Positions 8,382 to 17,628 of a DNA stretch of 64,000 nucleotides are shown here, in pieces. Source of the DNA: Phaeobacter sp. G2 (GTDB lineage: Bacteria > Pseudomonadota > Alphaproteobacteria > Rhodobacterales > Rhodobacteraceae). The notes beneath the pieces were generated by a model. The model saw nothing but the letters and a program-made list of their open reading frames with translations. It did no database searches and had not been told where the DNA came from. The stretch is from NCBI GenBank assembly GCA_025163595.1, contig CP104100.1:2356001-2420000 (forward strand). Reading direction: 5' to 3'. Positions within the stretch are counted from its first letter, which is position 1; every line of letters begins with the position of its first letter. A program made the position numbers and the translations under genes.

Positions 8382-9243
8382 CCCAATTTTCCGGTCCGAT
8401 GCAGATGTCTTTGTTCACCGCTCCGATGGCTTTTTCATCTTTGTTCTTATAATCAATAGCATGCAATACGGTGCGAATGGCCGAAAGACGGGCGCGCCGT
8501 TTGTCATCAGAGCGGATCACACACCAGGGAGCATGGGCGCTATGGCTTTTGCTGAGGGTTTCTTCGATGGCGGCGGAATAGTCGTCCCATTTTTCTAGCC
8601 CTTCCACATCAATCGGGCTCAGCTTCCATTGCTTCAACGGATCGCTTTCGCGGGCCAGAAAGCGACGCAACTGTTCGGGGCGGCTGACGTTCAGCCAGAA
8701 TTTGAACAGGATAATCCCGTCATCAACCAGGGCCTCTTCAAAACCGCCTACCTGACGAAAGAACCGCTCGCGCTGCTCTGGGGTGCAAAAGCCAAACACA
8801 TGTTCGACAACGCCGCGATTGTACCAGCTGCGGTCAAAAAACGTGATTTCACCGCCAGAGGGCAGGTGATCGACGTAGCGCTGGAAATACCACTGGGTTT
8901 GTTCTGGCTCGCTGGGTTTGGACAGGGCGACAACGCGGGCGCCCCTTGGGTTGAGGTTCTCGCGAAACCGTTTGATCGTGCCCCCTTTGCCAGCCGCATC
9001 GCGGCCCTCAAAAACAATGGCGATCCGCGCACCGCTGTCTTTGACCCAGGCCTGCAACTTGACCAGTTCGACCTGCAAGGATTTGATTTCTTTCTCATAA
9101 TCCTTGCGCCGCATGCGCTCGGAATAGGGGAAGTTCGGCGCCAGAATGTCGCTTTTGTCACTGTCTTTGATACAGTTGGCCAGGGCTTTGGGAGCTTTGC
9201 TTTTGAAGTAGCTGCTGATGGCGCCGTCAAATGGCAGTTTCAT
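8374..9243 (-). CDS. ppk2: Polyphosphate kinase 2
   Basis: 289 residues, the length of a one-domain class I PPK2. Walker A is [12 protein letters not shown] (about 79-90), Walker B/lid is [10 protein letters not shown] (135-144), and the second conserved block is [14 protein letters not shown]2 uses polyphosphate to phosphorylate nucleoside diphosphates (or the reverse) in the cytoplasm. It heads a two-gene operon with the tetR-type gene, overlapping by 8 nt. Confidence 0.95.
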   Translation of the reverse strand: MKLPFDGAISSYFKSKAPKALANCIKDSDKSDILAPNFPYSERMRRKDYEKEIKSLQVELVKLQAWVKDSGARIAIVFEGRDAAGKGGTIKRFRENLNPRGARVVALSKPSEPEQTQWYFQRYVDHLPSGGEITFFDRSWYNRGVVEHVFGFCTPEQRERFFRQVGGFEEALVDDGIILFKFWLNVSRPEQLRRFLARESDPLKQWKLSPIDVEGLEKWDDYSAAIEETLSKSHSAHAPWCVIRSDDKRRARLSAIRTVLHAIDYKNKDEKAIGAVNKDICIGPENWDV

Positions 9244-9376
9244 TGGAAAACTCCTCTTTGGTCAGGCCTTTATAGGGCAAAACTGGGGGGGATGTGAATC
9301 GCTTTCACTCCGATCAAAGCTCCGCCCAGGCAATATCCAGTCCCAAGGAGGGGAAAGGCGACAGGCCTGCAGTTAC

Positions 9377-9416
9377 AAAAGGGGCGCCGCACAGGCTATT
9401 TTCGCGGGCTGCCCCT
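9377..9416 (-). terminator. Weak terminator candidate after metAA
   Basis: Outer arms AGGGGC (9380-9385) and GCCCCT (9411-9416) pair, with an inner CCGC/GCGG pairing; on the minus strand TTTTGTAAC follows. The long irregular loop makes this uncertain. Confidence 0.4.
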
Positions 9417-9434
9417 CATGTATGTGGCTGACCC

Positions 9435-10352
9435 CTAGCGTCCGATATGCGCCATGTCAAAGGGCGTGGACTGGTAGATCTCATTGATCCAGTTGCCATA
9501 AAGCAGATGCGCATGGCTGCGCCAGCGGTTCTGCGGCGGCTGGCTGGGGTCATCATTAGGGTAGTAGTTTTGCGGCACGTTGATTGCCGTGCCAGTGGCG
9601 ATGTCGCGATCATATTCCTGTTTCAGGGTGTCGCTGTCATATTCAAAATGGTTGAAAATATACAGCGCCCGATGCGCTGGGTCCTGCACCAGGCAGGGGC
9701 CAGCCTCTTCGCTGCCCAGCAGGGTTGTCAGGCCGGGGGCCGCGTCGATTTCATCCTGGCGAATTTCTGTCCAGCGGGAAACCGGGATCACACAGTCATC
9801 CGAAAACCCACGCAGATAGGGCGAGGAGGCCGCAAGGTTCTGATGGCGAAAGCAGCCAAAGGCCTTGTGATCCAAGATGTGCTTTTTGACGCCGTGGAAA
9901 TAGTTGATCATCGCCATGCCGCCCCAGCAGACGCCAAAGGTCGAGTGCACGTTTGTTTGCGTCCAGTCAAAAACCTCGCAGAGCTCGTCCCAGTAGGTGA
10001 CATCTTGGAACGGCAGATGTTCAATCGGCGCGCCGGTGATCAGCACCCCGTCAAACCTTTGGTCCTTCACCTCCTGGAAGGAGCGGTAAAACTCCTCCAT
10101 GTGTTCGGCCGCTGTGTTCCGCGCCTGATGCTCGGTCATGCGGATCAAGGTGAGGTCGATTTGCAAGGGGGTGGCGCCAATCAGACGGGCAAACTGGTTT
10201 TCGGTCTGAATCTTTTTTGGCATCAAATTCAGCAGACCAATGCGCAGGGGGCGAATATCCTGGCGTGCCGCTTGATCCGGCGACATGACCATGACGCCTT
10301 CGTTCGTCAGAACGTCAAAGGCGGGCAGGTCAGAAGGGATCTTGATAGGCAT
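9435..10352 (-). CDS. metAA: Homoserine O-acetyltransferase, MetA family
   Basis: 305 residues. MetA-type acyltransferases activate the homoserine hydroxyl in methionine synthesis. The catalytic Cys142 ([10 protein letters not shown]), His235 and Glu237 (IFNHFEYD) are present. Residue 111 is glutamate ([10 protein letters not shown]); published work on Bacillus MetA showed Glu111 gives acetyl-CoA preference whereas Gly111 gives succinyl-CoA, so acetyl transfer is predicted. A P-loop protein gene lies 59 nt upstream on the same strand. I see no SAM-II riboswitch in that short gap. Confidence 0.95.
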   Translation of the reverse strand: MPIKIPSDLPAFDVLTNEGVMVMSPDQAARQDIRPLRIGLLNLMPKKIQTENQFARLIGATPLQIDLTLIRMTEHQARNTAAEHMEEFYRSFQEVKDQRFDGVLITGAPIEHLPFQDVTYWDELCEVFDWTQTNVHSTFGVCWGGMAMINYFHGVKKHILDHKAFGCFRHQNLAASSPYLRGFSDDCVIPVSRWTEIRQDEIDAAPGLTTLLGSEEAGPCLVQDPAHRALYIFNHFEYDSDTLKQEYDRDIATGTAINVPQNYYPNDDPSQPPQNRWRSHAHLLYGNWINEIYQSTPFDMAHIGR

Positions 10353-10411
10353 GTCAGGTCCTCGGTTTTGGGGGCAGTGGTACGAAGTACTGGTAGATAG
10401 GCAGGTTTGGC

Positions 10412-11269
10412 TTAGGGCTCAAGTGTTTGGGCGATCAACTCATTGAAATCAGCTTCGGTTTTGATCGCAGAGATTTGATCCGCGGTGACGGTAACGCCCC
10501 AGTTTTTTGCCATCGCCGCATAGCGCGGCTGGCGATGGGCCAGGGCTTGGGCATAGGTCCAGCGAATAAAGGCGTCAGGGTCGACATCCCCTTCTGATAG
10601 GCCCATTTGGTTGAGATAGTCTTCCCAGGTCCGTTGCAGGAACTCCGGTTGATAGGACATCGGTTTTGGAGCGCGGTCAAAACGGCGGATCAGCTCTTCG
10701 GTATGGGCGTCATCGCCTTTGATCCAGACCAAAAGGCACTGTTGGGAAAGCGCAGTCAGCACAGGATCCTTGGGATCATCCGCATCTACCCATTCGCAGA
10801 TCGACCCGCCGGTGTCGCAGATGAAATTGGGGTAGCCATACAGCCGGGTCGCGCGGTCGGCAAAATACTGGGTGTCCAGCAGGGCGTTGATTTCGGCCTT
10901 GCGGAACTGATCCTGACGACGCCGATATTCAGCCATAGCCAAGCCGCCCTTGGCAGGGTCGCCGGGTTTGCCCAGATAGGAGGAAACCGGGTTCAGGTTC
11001 TCAAAGGTGATATTGGAGCCAATGTAGATCGAGTCTGACAGCAGCAGGTCCCGCAGAAATGGGTTTTTCATCGCTTCGGACTTGGCATTGTCGGCGATAA
11101 ATTCGCCCATGTAGCGGGTGCCGATACGGTAATCTATCGAGTAGTGAAACCAGCTGCCTGCATTGCGCAGGATATTGCTGATATAGGTCTTGCCAAGCCC
11201 GGACATCCCAAAGAACAAAATGCGTTTTTGCGGCGCGGCGCGCCAGTCTTGTGCACTCTTATATAGCAT
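10412..11269 (-). CDS. P-loop ATPase/kinase-like protein, unknown function
   Basis: 285 residues. A Walker A motif GMSGLGKT sits at residues 21-28 right after a beta-strand (RILFF). Further conserved-looking stretches are [15 protein letters not shown] and [15 protein letters not shown]. The compact layout resembles a nucleotide or shikimate-type kinase fold, but no catalytic signature beyond the P-loop is recognisable to me. It is followed by metAA 59 nt downstream on the same strand, so may be cotranscribed. Similar proteins are, from memory, common in roseobacters and labelled only 'ATPase'. Confidence 0.8.
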   Translation of the reverse strand: MLYKSAQDWRAAPQKRILFFGMSGLGKTYISNILRNAGSWFHYSIDYRIGTRYMGEFIADNAKSEAMKNPFLRDLLLSDSIYIGSNITFENLNPVSSYLGKPGDPAKGGLAMAEYRRRQDQFRKAEINALLDTQYFADRATRLYGYPNFICDTGGSICEWVDADDPKDPVLTALSQQCLLVWIKGDDAHTEELIRRFDRAPKPMSYQPEFLQRTWEDYLNQMGLSEGDVDPDAFIRWTYAQALAHRQPRYAAMAKNWGVTVTADQISAIKTEADFNELIAQTLEP

Positions 11270-11349
11270 TGACCCGTCTTTCCTATTGTCGTCCGGCCTT
11301 GCTAGTCGGCTCTGGCGGCTTGGTCAATTCTGCTGTGACGCCGCAGCCC

Positions 11350-12243
11350 TCAGGAGGGACGGGGTTTGGGGAGGCGGATCCGCCCCGCCGCTTCAAGGAT
11401 GTTGAGGTAATTGGCCACAAAGATCAGCCCGGCGCCGACAAATGTCCAAACCACCACGGCCTCGCCGTAGATCACCATGGCCAGCACGGCGATCACTGGC
11501 AGGCGGGCAAAGTCAAAGGGCACCACCACCGTAGCCGGTGCGATCGACAGCGCATTGGTAAAGCAGAAGTGGGCCGCCAGACCAGCCATCCCAATGAGCA
11601 GGACCAAGGGCAGGATTTCGAGGCTGGGCAGGGTGATGTCCCCATCCCATCCCGCCATGACCAGCCCCATGACCAACTGCATGGAGGTGAGCCAAAACAG
11701 GATCGATGCAATGCCTTCATTGCGGGTCAGACGTTTGGTGAAAATAACCGTCAGTGCAAAAAAGATTGCACAGCTGGCGGCGGCAACCACCCCAGCGTTG
11801 AGCGTTTCAGGAGAGGGGCGCGCAACAATCAGGATGCCCATGAACCCGAGCATAACCGAAAGACCGCGGATCAGCGTCAACCGCTCCCCCAGCAGCAGCG
11901 GGGAGAGCACCACGACCCAAAGCGGTGAGGTGAACTCCAACGCAAAAACCTGGGCCAGGGGGATCAGCGTGACCGCAAAGAACCACAGGTTCTGACCGGT
12001 GAAATGGGCCAGGTTTCGCACCAGATGGCTGCTCAGCCGGTCCGTCTTGACGCTGCCCCAGTTGCCTTTCACCGTGATCAACACGGCCACGATGATCACC
12101 CCAACCAAGCTGCGATAGCTCATGATTTCAAAGGTATCGAGCGTCTGACCCGCTTCGCGCCCTGCAATGGCCATGGCCGAAAAGGAGCCGATAGCACCCA
12201 ACATCCACAACGCCGCTGGCAGTATTTTGATTTCAGCAGTCAT
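11350..12243 (-). CDS. EamA/DMT family transporter
   Basis: 297 residues with about ten hydrophobic helices arranged as two EamA halves (first to about residue 140, second from VVAAASCAIFFALTVIFTK). Conserved features include LEFTSPLWVVVLSPLLLGERLT and FDFARLPVIAVLAMVIYGE at the ends of the halves. ATG 12243 follows AAAGGA; the longer open frame would run into the guaA terminator. Such proteins export amino acids or other metabolites across the inner membrane; the substrate is unknown. Confidence 0.88.
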   Translation of the reverse strand: MTAEIKILPAALWMLGAIGSFSAMAIAGREAGQTLDTFEIMSYRSLVGVIIVAVLITVKGNWGSVKTDRLSSHLVRNLAHFTGQNLWFFAVTLIPLAQVFALEFTSPLWVVVLSPLLLGERLTLIRGLSVMLGFMGILIVARPSPETLNAGVVAAASCAIFFALTVIFTKRLTRNEGIASILFWLTSMQLVMGLVMAGWDGDITLPSLEILPLVLLIGMAGLAAHFCFTNALSIAPATVVVPFDFARLPVIAVLAMVIYGEAVVVWTFVGAGLIFVANYLNILEAAGRIRLPKPRPS

Positions 12244-12324
12244 TGGTGGATTCCTTTGGATTTCGCGCTCGGCATCACAGGACCCCGTATTGTCGGTCGC
12301 GTCAATGGGCGGCGAAACGAGAGA

Positions 12325-12358
12325 GTGCAAAAGAAAGCCCCGGCACGGGGGCCGGGGC
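12325..12358 (-). terminator. Rho-independent terminator of guaA
   Basis: An 8-bp perfect stem (GCCCCGGC 12337-12344 with GCCGGGGC 12351-12358). On the minus strand it is followed by TTTCTTTT, about 30 nt after the guaA stop. Confidence 0.85.
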
Positions 12359-12385
12359 GGATCACTTGTCATAGGGAAGGGAGGC

Positions 12386-13954
12386 TTATTCCCACTCGAT
12401 GGTGCCCGGAGGTTTCGAGGTGATGTCATAGGTACAGCGGTTGATGCCTTTTACCTCGTTGATGATCCGCGTCGCGGTCTCGCCGAGGAATTCATGGCTG
12501 AACGGATAATAATCCGCCGTCATGCCATCAACGGATGTGACTGCGCGCAGGGCACAGGCAAAATCATAGGTCCGCCCATCGCCCATCACCCCCACGGTGC
12601 GCACTGGCAGAATGGCGACAAAGGCCTGCCAGATCTCATCATAGAGACCATGTTTGCGGATTTGGTCGATATAGACGGCATCGGCTTCGCGCAGGATTTC
12701 CAGCTTTTCGCGGGTGATCTCGCCGGGGCAGCGGATGGCAAGACCGGGTCCGGGGAAGGGGTGACGGCCAATAAAGCTGGCAGGCAGACCCAGTTCACGG
12801 CCCAATGCGCGAACTTCATCCTTGAACAATTCGCGCAGCGGCTCAACCAGTTTCAGGCCCATCTTTTCCGGCAGCCCGCCAACGTTGTGGTGGCTTTTGA
12901 TGGTGACCGAAGGACCACCAGAGAAGCTAACGGATTCAATGACATCAGGGTAAAGCGTCCCCTGTGCCAGGAACTCGGCGCCCTCAATGGTATTGGCGTG
13001 TTTCTGGAACACATCAATGAACAGCTTGCCGATGATCTTGCGCTTGGTCTCGGGGTCAGATTGGCCTTCCAGCTCGCCCAGGAACAGGTCCTGCTCGTCT
13101 GCGTGGATGAACTGCATGTTGTAGTTGTCGCGGAACATGGAGACGACCTCATCGGCCTCCCCCTTGCGCAACAGCCCGTGGTCAACAAAGACGCAAGTCA
13201 GCTGATCGCCAATGGCTTCGTGCAGCAAAACGGCGGTAACCGAGCTGTCAACGCCGCCGGACAGACCGCAGATCACCTTTTTGTCGCCAACCTGTTCGCG
13301 GATCGCGGCAATTGCCTGCTCGCGGTACAGGCCCATGGTCCAGTCGCCGCTAAAGCCCGCGAGTCGCACAAAGTTTTCATAAAGCTTGGCGCCATTGGGG
13401 GTGTGGTGCACTTCGGGGTGGAACTGCACAGCGTAGAAATTGCGGCTGATATCCGCGGTGATGGCAAAGGGCGCATTGGGCGAGGTGCCGTAGACCTCAA
13501 ACCCTGGCGCTAGTTTGCTTACATGGTCACCATGGGACATCCAGACCTGCTCGCGGTCTGCGTCGTCCTGAAACCAGCCTTCCAGCAGCGCCGGTGAGGC
13601 AATGGTGGGCTTTACATAGGCGCGGCCAAACTCGGCGGTGCCATGGCCGCTTTCGACCATGCCCCCGAGCTGATGCATCATCACTTGCTGGCCATAGCAG
13701 ATCCCGAGAATCGGCACACCGATTTCAAAGATCTCTTGCGGCACGCGGGGGCTACCCTCGCGGGTCACGCTGTCTGGGCCACCGGAAAAGATCACGGCCT
13801 TGGGCGCCAATTGGCGCACAAAATCCATTGTGACGTTCTGGTAGGGGTGAATTTCGCAATAGACATTCAGCTCACGCAGGCGGCGCGCAATAAGCTGCGT
13901 AACCTGGCTGCCAAAGTCTATGATAAGAAGGCGGTCATGGGATGTCTGGCTCAT
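12386..13954 (-). CDS. guaA: GMP synthase (glutamine-hydrolysing)
   Basis: 522 residues. The N-terminal class I glutaminase domain has Cys86 in GICYGQQ and the His/Glu pair in [10 protein letters not shown]. The ATP pyrophosphatase domain has the PP-loop [10 protein letters not shown], and the C-terminal dimerisation domain ends in the usual [12 protein letters not shown]. It converts XMP to GMP. ATG 13954 starts [17 protein letters not shown] as in relatives; the upstream extension in the same frame is not family-like. Monocistronic, with its own terminator. Confidence 0.97.
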   Translation of the reverse strand: MSQTSHDRLLIIDFGSQVTQLIARRLRELNVYCEIHPYQNVTMDFVRQLAPKAVIFSGGPDSVTREGSPRVPQEIFEIGVPILGICYGQQVMMHQLGGMVESGHGTAEFGRAYVKPTIASPALLEGWFQDDADREQVWMSHGDHVSKLAPGFEVYGTSPNAPFAITADISRNFYAVQFHPEVHHTPNGAKLYENFVRLAGFSGDWTMGLYREQAIAAIREQVGDKKVICGLSGGVDSSVTAVLLHEAIGDQLTCVFVDHGLLRKGEADEVVSMFRDNYNMQFIHADEQDLFLGELEGQSDPETKRKIIGKLFIDVFQKHANTIEGAEFLAQGTLYPDVIESVSFSGGPSVTIKSHHNVGGLPEKMGLKLVEPLRELFKDEVRALGRELGLPASFIGRHPFPGPGLAIRCPGEITREKLEILREADAVYIDQIRKHGLYDEIWQAFVAILPVRTVGVMGDGRTYDFACALRAVTSVDGMTADYYPFSHEFLGETATRIINEVKGINRCTYDITSKPPGTIEWE

Positions 13955-14212
13955 GTTTGGCTCATAGGCCCTGCGTCTCTGTCTGGCAAGAGCACAGTTA
14001 TGCCACGAGAGGCTGGGAAGTGAAAAACTTTGCCAATCTTGCCCGCCCCCTGGGGCATCGTCACGCACGTCGATGGGGGGAAGTCGGCGGGGTTAAGGTG
14101 AAAAATGCTCGTTAGATGTCGCTTTCCAACCGGATAGGCCGTTATCCTTCGGCGGTGGCGGCACGTGGCGGGCTAAATGTCTTTCAATGAAATTCCTTCA
14201 AGAGGGCTGACC

Positions 14213-15757
14213 ATGGCTGAAGAAGCACCACGTCGTCGGAGCAGAGGTGGCGGCGGCGCCGCCCGCCGCGCAGAACGTACCAGCATCAAGATTGAAACCG
14301 CAAAGTACATCCAGCGCAATATCCCCAACTTCGAGGTTCTGACCCAAGAGGCGCTGGAAACCATTGAAGCCAATGCGGATATCATCCTCGAAGAGGTTGG
14401 CGTAAACTTTGTGGACAATCCGGCAGCGCTGCAGCGTTGGCGCGATGCTGGTGCTGACGTTCAGGGCGAACGGGTGCGCATCCCCCGTGGCCTGGCCCGC
14501 AAACTCTGCGCCACAGCCCCTGCCGAGTTCACACAGCACGCCCGCAACCCGGAAAAATCTGTGGTCATTGGCGGCAACAACATGGTTCTGGCCCCGGTTT
14601 ATGGCCCCCCATTTGTGCGCGATGCCAAAGGTGGCCGTCGTTATGCGACCATGGAAGATTTCAACAAGTTCGTGAAACTCGCCTATATGTCCAAGTGGTT
14701 GCACCATTCGGGCGGGACCGTTTGTGAACCCACGGACATCCCGGTGAACAAACGTCACCTGGACATGCTGCTGGCCCATATGACCCTGTCCGACAAACCC
14801 TTTATGGGCTCGGTGACCGAGCCAAGCCGGGCACAGGATTCGGTTGATATGTGCGGGATTCTGTTCGGCAAGGAGTTCGTACAGAACAACACTGTGATGA
14901 CCTCGCTGACCAATATCAACTCGCCGATGACATTTGACGATGTAATGATGGGCTCGCTGGAGGTCTATGCCGCTAATAACCAGGCCTGCATCATCTCTCC
15001 CTTTATCGTCGGCGGTGCCATGGCGCCAGTTTCTGTGGCAGGCACCCTGACGCAGGTTCTGGCCGAGGTCATGGCCGGTGTTGCCTATAGCCAGCTGGTC
15101 CGTCCCGGTGCGCCGGCAATCTTTGGCGCCTTTGTTTCCTCGATCGACATGAACTCTGGTGCGCCAACCTTTGGCACGCCCGAGGCCTCGCTTGTCACCT
15201 ATGGCGCCGGTCAGCTGGCACGCCGTTTGAACCTGCCGTTCCGCTCTGCCGGGTCCTTCTGCGGCTCCAAACTGCCCGACGCGCAGGCCGCCTATGAGAC
15301 CGCAAACTCGCTCAACATGGGGCTGTTGTCAGGTGTGAACTTCATGCTGCACTCTTGTGGCTGGCTCGAAGGTGGGCTGGTGGCTGACTTTGAAAAGTTT
15401 GTCATGGATGCCGATCAACTGGGCACTTTGCATGGGCTTGCCAAAGGTGTGCCAGTTTCCGAAGACGATCAGGCGATGGATGCGATCCGCGAAGTTGGCC
15501 CCGGCGGCCACTACCTGGGCTGTGCGCATACCCAGGCGAACTTCAAAACCGCTTTCTGGAAGTCTGATCTGCTGGACTACAAACCCTTTGAAACCTGGGA
15601 AGAAGAGGGCGCGCGCGATACCTATTCCCTGGCCACAAGCCGGGTGGATTATCTTCTGTCAAACTACCAGGCTCCGGCGCTGGATCCGGCAATCAGAGAG
15701 GCATTGGAGGCCTTTGTTGCTGAGAAAAAAGCAGAGTCGCCGGACGCTTTCATGTAG
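14213..15757 (+). CDS. MttB-like (trimethylamine methyltransferase family) protein without pyrrolysine
   Basis: 514 residues. It belongs to the MttB superfamily, TIM-barrel methyltransferases that move a methyl group from a quaternary or tertiary amine to a corrinoid protein. There is no in-frame amber codon, so this is a non-pyrrolysine member; known ones demethylate glycine betaine, proline betaine or carnitine. The N-terminus is a short arginine/glycine-rich tail (PRRRSRGGGGAARRAER). ATG 14213 is preceded by AGAGGG at good spacing. No corrinoid protein, reductive activator or second methyltransferase gene is adjacent, so its partner lies elsewhere. Confidence 0.9.
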   Translation: MAEEAPRRRSRGGGGAARRAERTSIKIETAKYIQRNIPNFEVLTQEALETIEANADIILEEVGVNFVDNPAALQRWRDAGADVQGERVRIPRGLARKLCATAPAEFTQHARNPEKSVVIGGNNMVLAPVYGPPFVRDAKGGRRYATMEDFNKFVKLAYMSKWLHHSGGTVCEPTDIPVNKRHLDMLLAHMTLSDKPFMGSVTEPSRAQDSVDMCGILFGKEFVQNNTVMTSLTNINSPMTFDDVMMGSLEVYAANNQACIISPFIVGGAMAPVSVAGTLTQVLAEVMAGVAYSQLVRPGAPAIFGAFVSSIDMNSGAPTFGTPEASLVTYGAGQLARRLNLPFRSAGSFCGSKLPDAQAAYETANSLNMGLLSGVNFMLHSCGWLEGGLVADFEKFVMDADQLGTLHGLAKGVPVSEDDQAMDAIREVGPGGHYLGCAHTQANFKTAFWKSDLLDYKPFETWEEEGARDTYSLATSRVDYLLSNYQAPALDPAIREALEAFVAEKKAESPDAFM

Positions 15758-15810
15758 ATTTGATGGTGCCCAGGCGGGGCAATTTTTTCCCGCATAAGGC
15801 GAGAGTGTTT

Positions 15811-15848
15811 CAGGCAGTGGCTATAATTGCCGCTGCCTGTTTTCGTTT
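15811..15848 (+). terminator. Rho-independent terminator of the MttB-like gene
   Basis: An 11-bp stem (CAGGCAGTGGC 15811-15821, GCCGCTGCCTG 15829-15839, one wobble) followed by TTTTCGTTT. Its left arm end and loop contain the stop codon of the converging DUF6477 gene (15821-15823). Confidence 0.85.
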
Positions 15849-16180
15849 GGCACTGGGGGAGTGTTTTGGGCGGTCGCTTCGTCGGGCCTGTCCTGAGAGT
15901 TCGGCGGGGAAAGATAGGCGGATTCCCCAAGCATGGCGATCAGCACTTCCACATGTCGGGTGATGGCATAGCCTGCATCCCCACTCAGGCGCTGTTGATT
16001 CACCTCATGTTCAAGGTCCAATAAGCGCATGAGCGCGGCTGCGGGTCTTGCTGGTTTTTCAGTGCCAAGAATTCGGCGCAAATCCCGCTCCCGGCTATAG
16101 CTGCTGGCGCCAATACGGGCGGTTCTAACCAGAAGCCTGGGGCGATGAAGAGTTTTTAGGCGGCTCAGAAGGTCCTGCAT
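15821..16180 (-). CDS. DUF6477 family protein
   Basis: 119 residues starting MQDLLSRLKTLHRPRLLVRTARIG, which I recognise as a short Rhodobacteraceae-specific family (DUF6477). The middle is helical and charged (REEDLRR-like segment, LMRLLDLEHEVNQQRL), and the tail is proline/glutamine-rich and likely disordered. ATG 16180 follows AAGGGA; the longer frame is less family-like. It is divergent from a DUF6456 gene. Function unknown; no catalytic motif is visible. Confidence 0.8.
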   Translation of the reverse strand: MQDLLSRLKTLHRPRLLVRTARIGASSYSRERDLRRILGTEKPARPAAALMRLLDLEHEVNQQRLSGDAGYAITRHVEVLIAMLGESAYLSPPNSQDRPDEATAQNTPPVPNENRQRQL

Positions 16181-16418
16181 TTTGATGTCCCTTTTGCTGT
16201 GCGAGTGATCGGAATCGTAACACAACCAATGCGGGTGTTGCCGCAGGGAGAGGTTTACCGCGCGGTCTATTGTTTGTTGATTGATGAGTTTTTGGAAACA
16301 ATGATGGATAACTCGAAGTTCTGTTCAAAATCAATCGGGTAAACTCTCTGTCTCTGTGGGGAACCTTGGGGGCGGAATGTGGACTATTTGCCTGACTGAC
16401 GACCGGAGATCAGTATTC

Positions 16419-17489
16419 ATGCAAAGACAGTCAGCACAATCACTCCCAGAATGGGTCCCCCCTGAGGTGCAGAGATATCTGGACCACACCGAAGGCGGCT
16501 GTTCGATCCGTCAGTTGGCCAGGGAGCTTAAATGCCATCCGTCGACCGTGTTGCGTCAGATACGCCGGGTCGAGAACCGCCGCGATGATCCTTTGATTGA
16601 CTGCGCATTGGGTGAATTGGCGGCGGCTCATTTTGATCGGCTGGCGGCGCCAAAATTCCAACATTTTGCTGATTCCGCGACGCTCAGAACCGCCGCTTTG
16701 GAAGTCTTGGCGCGGCTCTGTCAAAGTGGCGCGATTTTGGCCGTGGCGGACGGCATGGAAAAGGCCGTTGTCGTGCGCGAAGGTGACAGTGCCATGAGCA
16801 AGCTTGCGGTGGAACAGGGGCTGGCGGGGAACATGGCGCTTTTAGGGTGGATCAGTTGCACCCGGCCTGGCCGCCTGCGCCGCTATCATATCACCCCAAT
16901 GGGGCGCACGGTGTACAGTCGCTTAATGGCAGACCGCGAGAACCGGGCGCGGGCCAATCTTGAGCAGGGGTTCAGCGAAACCCAGCACAGGTTTCTGCCG
17001 GGGCGGGGCGACAGACCCAAAGAACGTCGCACGCGCTATGGGCTGGGGGAAACGCCGCTGGATATGCTGGCGCGCTTGCAGGACAAAAGCGGCGAACCGT
17101 TTTTGCCGCGTGAGCTGGTCGATGCGGGAAAACGCCTGCGGGAGGATTTTGAATTGGCCCAGGTCGGCGATCATCTGGCGCAGAGCAGGGCCTATTTTGC
17201 CGCGTCAGAGGGATGTGGGAGATCCAAGCCGCCAAAGCGGAGCGCTGCCTCTAAGGCTGCCAAAAAGCGGGCCGCAGCAGCCATGGCGGCCATGGGGTCC
17301 GGTCTGAATGATATTGCGCTGCGGTGCTGTTGTCACCTGGAGGGGCTGGAAGCGGCTGAGCGCCATCTGGGATGGTCGGCACGGTCTGGAAAAATCGTCC
17401 TGCGGATTGCCCTGGCGCAGTTAAAAGCCTTCTACGATGAAACGGACGAGCGCCTCGGTGACTCCCATGGTAATCAGCTGATTGGCTGA
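16419..17489 (+). CDS. DUF6456 family protein with helix-turn-helix
   Basis: About 356 residues. An N-terminal helix-turn-helix is apparent (CSIRQLARELKCHPSTVLRQIRRVE), followed by a middle region resembling a winged helix (ALEVLARLCQSGAIL, GRLRRYHITPMGR) and a C-terminal DUF6456 domain (from about ETPLDMLARLQDKSG to KAFYDE). An Ala/Lys-rich linker (SAASKAAKKRAAAAMAAM) divides the C-terminal domain. Probably a DNA-binding regulator. I chose ATG 16419, which has GGAG upstream; GTG 16356 and ATG 16377 are alternatives. Targets unknown. Confidence 0.8.
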   Translation: MQRQSAQSLPEWVPPEVQRYLDHTEGGCSIRQLARELKCHPSTVLRQIRRVENRRDDPLIDCALGELAAAHFDRLAAPKFQHFADSATLRTAALEVLARLCQSGAILAVADGMEKAVVVREGDSAMSKLAVEQGLAGNMALLGWISCTRPGRLRRYHITPMGRTVYSRLMADRENRARANLEQGFSETQHRFLPGRGDRPKERRTRYGLGETPLDMLARLQDKSGEPFLPRELVDAGKRLREDFELAQVGDHLAQSRAYFAASEGCGRSKPPKRSAASKAAKKRAAAAMAAMGSGLNDIALRCCCHLEGLEAAERHLGWSARSGKIVLRIALAQLKAFYDETDERLGDSHGNQLIG

Positions 17490-17628
17490 TCGGGCGGGGC
17501 TTGGGCCGTTACGGCGCAGCTGGACGAACCGGGCGCGGCAATGCGGAAGGTGCAAATTTGGCAGGTATTTGCTACCTTCTGCGATAATCAGTTATTGTCG
17601 CGAGTGGCGTATTTGATAGGGTGCTCCT

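Noticed and set aside
12167..13513. 448-residue plus-strand open frame
   Set aside because: It is the shadow of guaA on the opposite strand, with no recognisable protein features; high G+C produces such frames.
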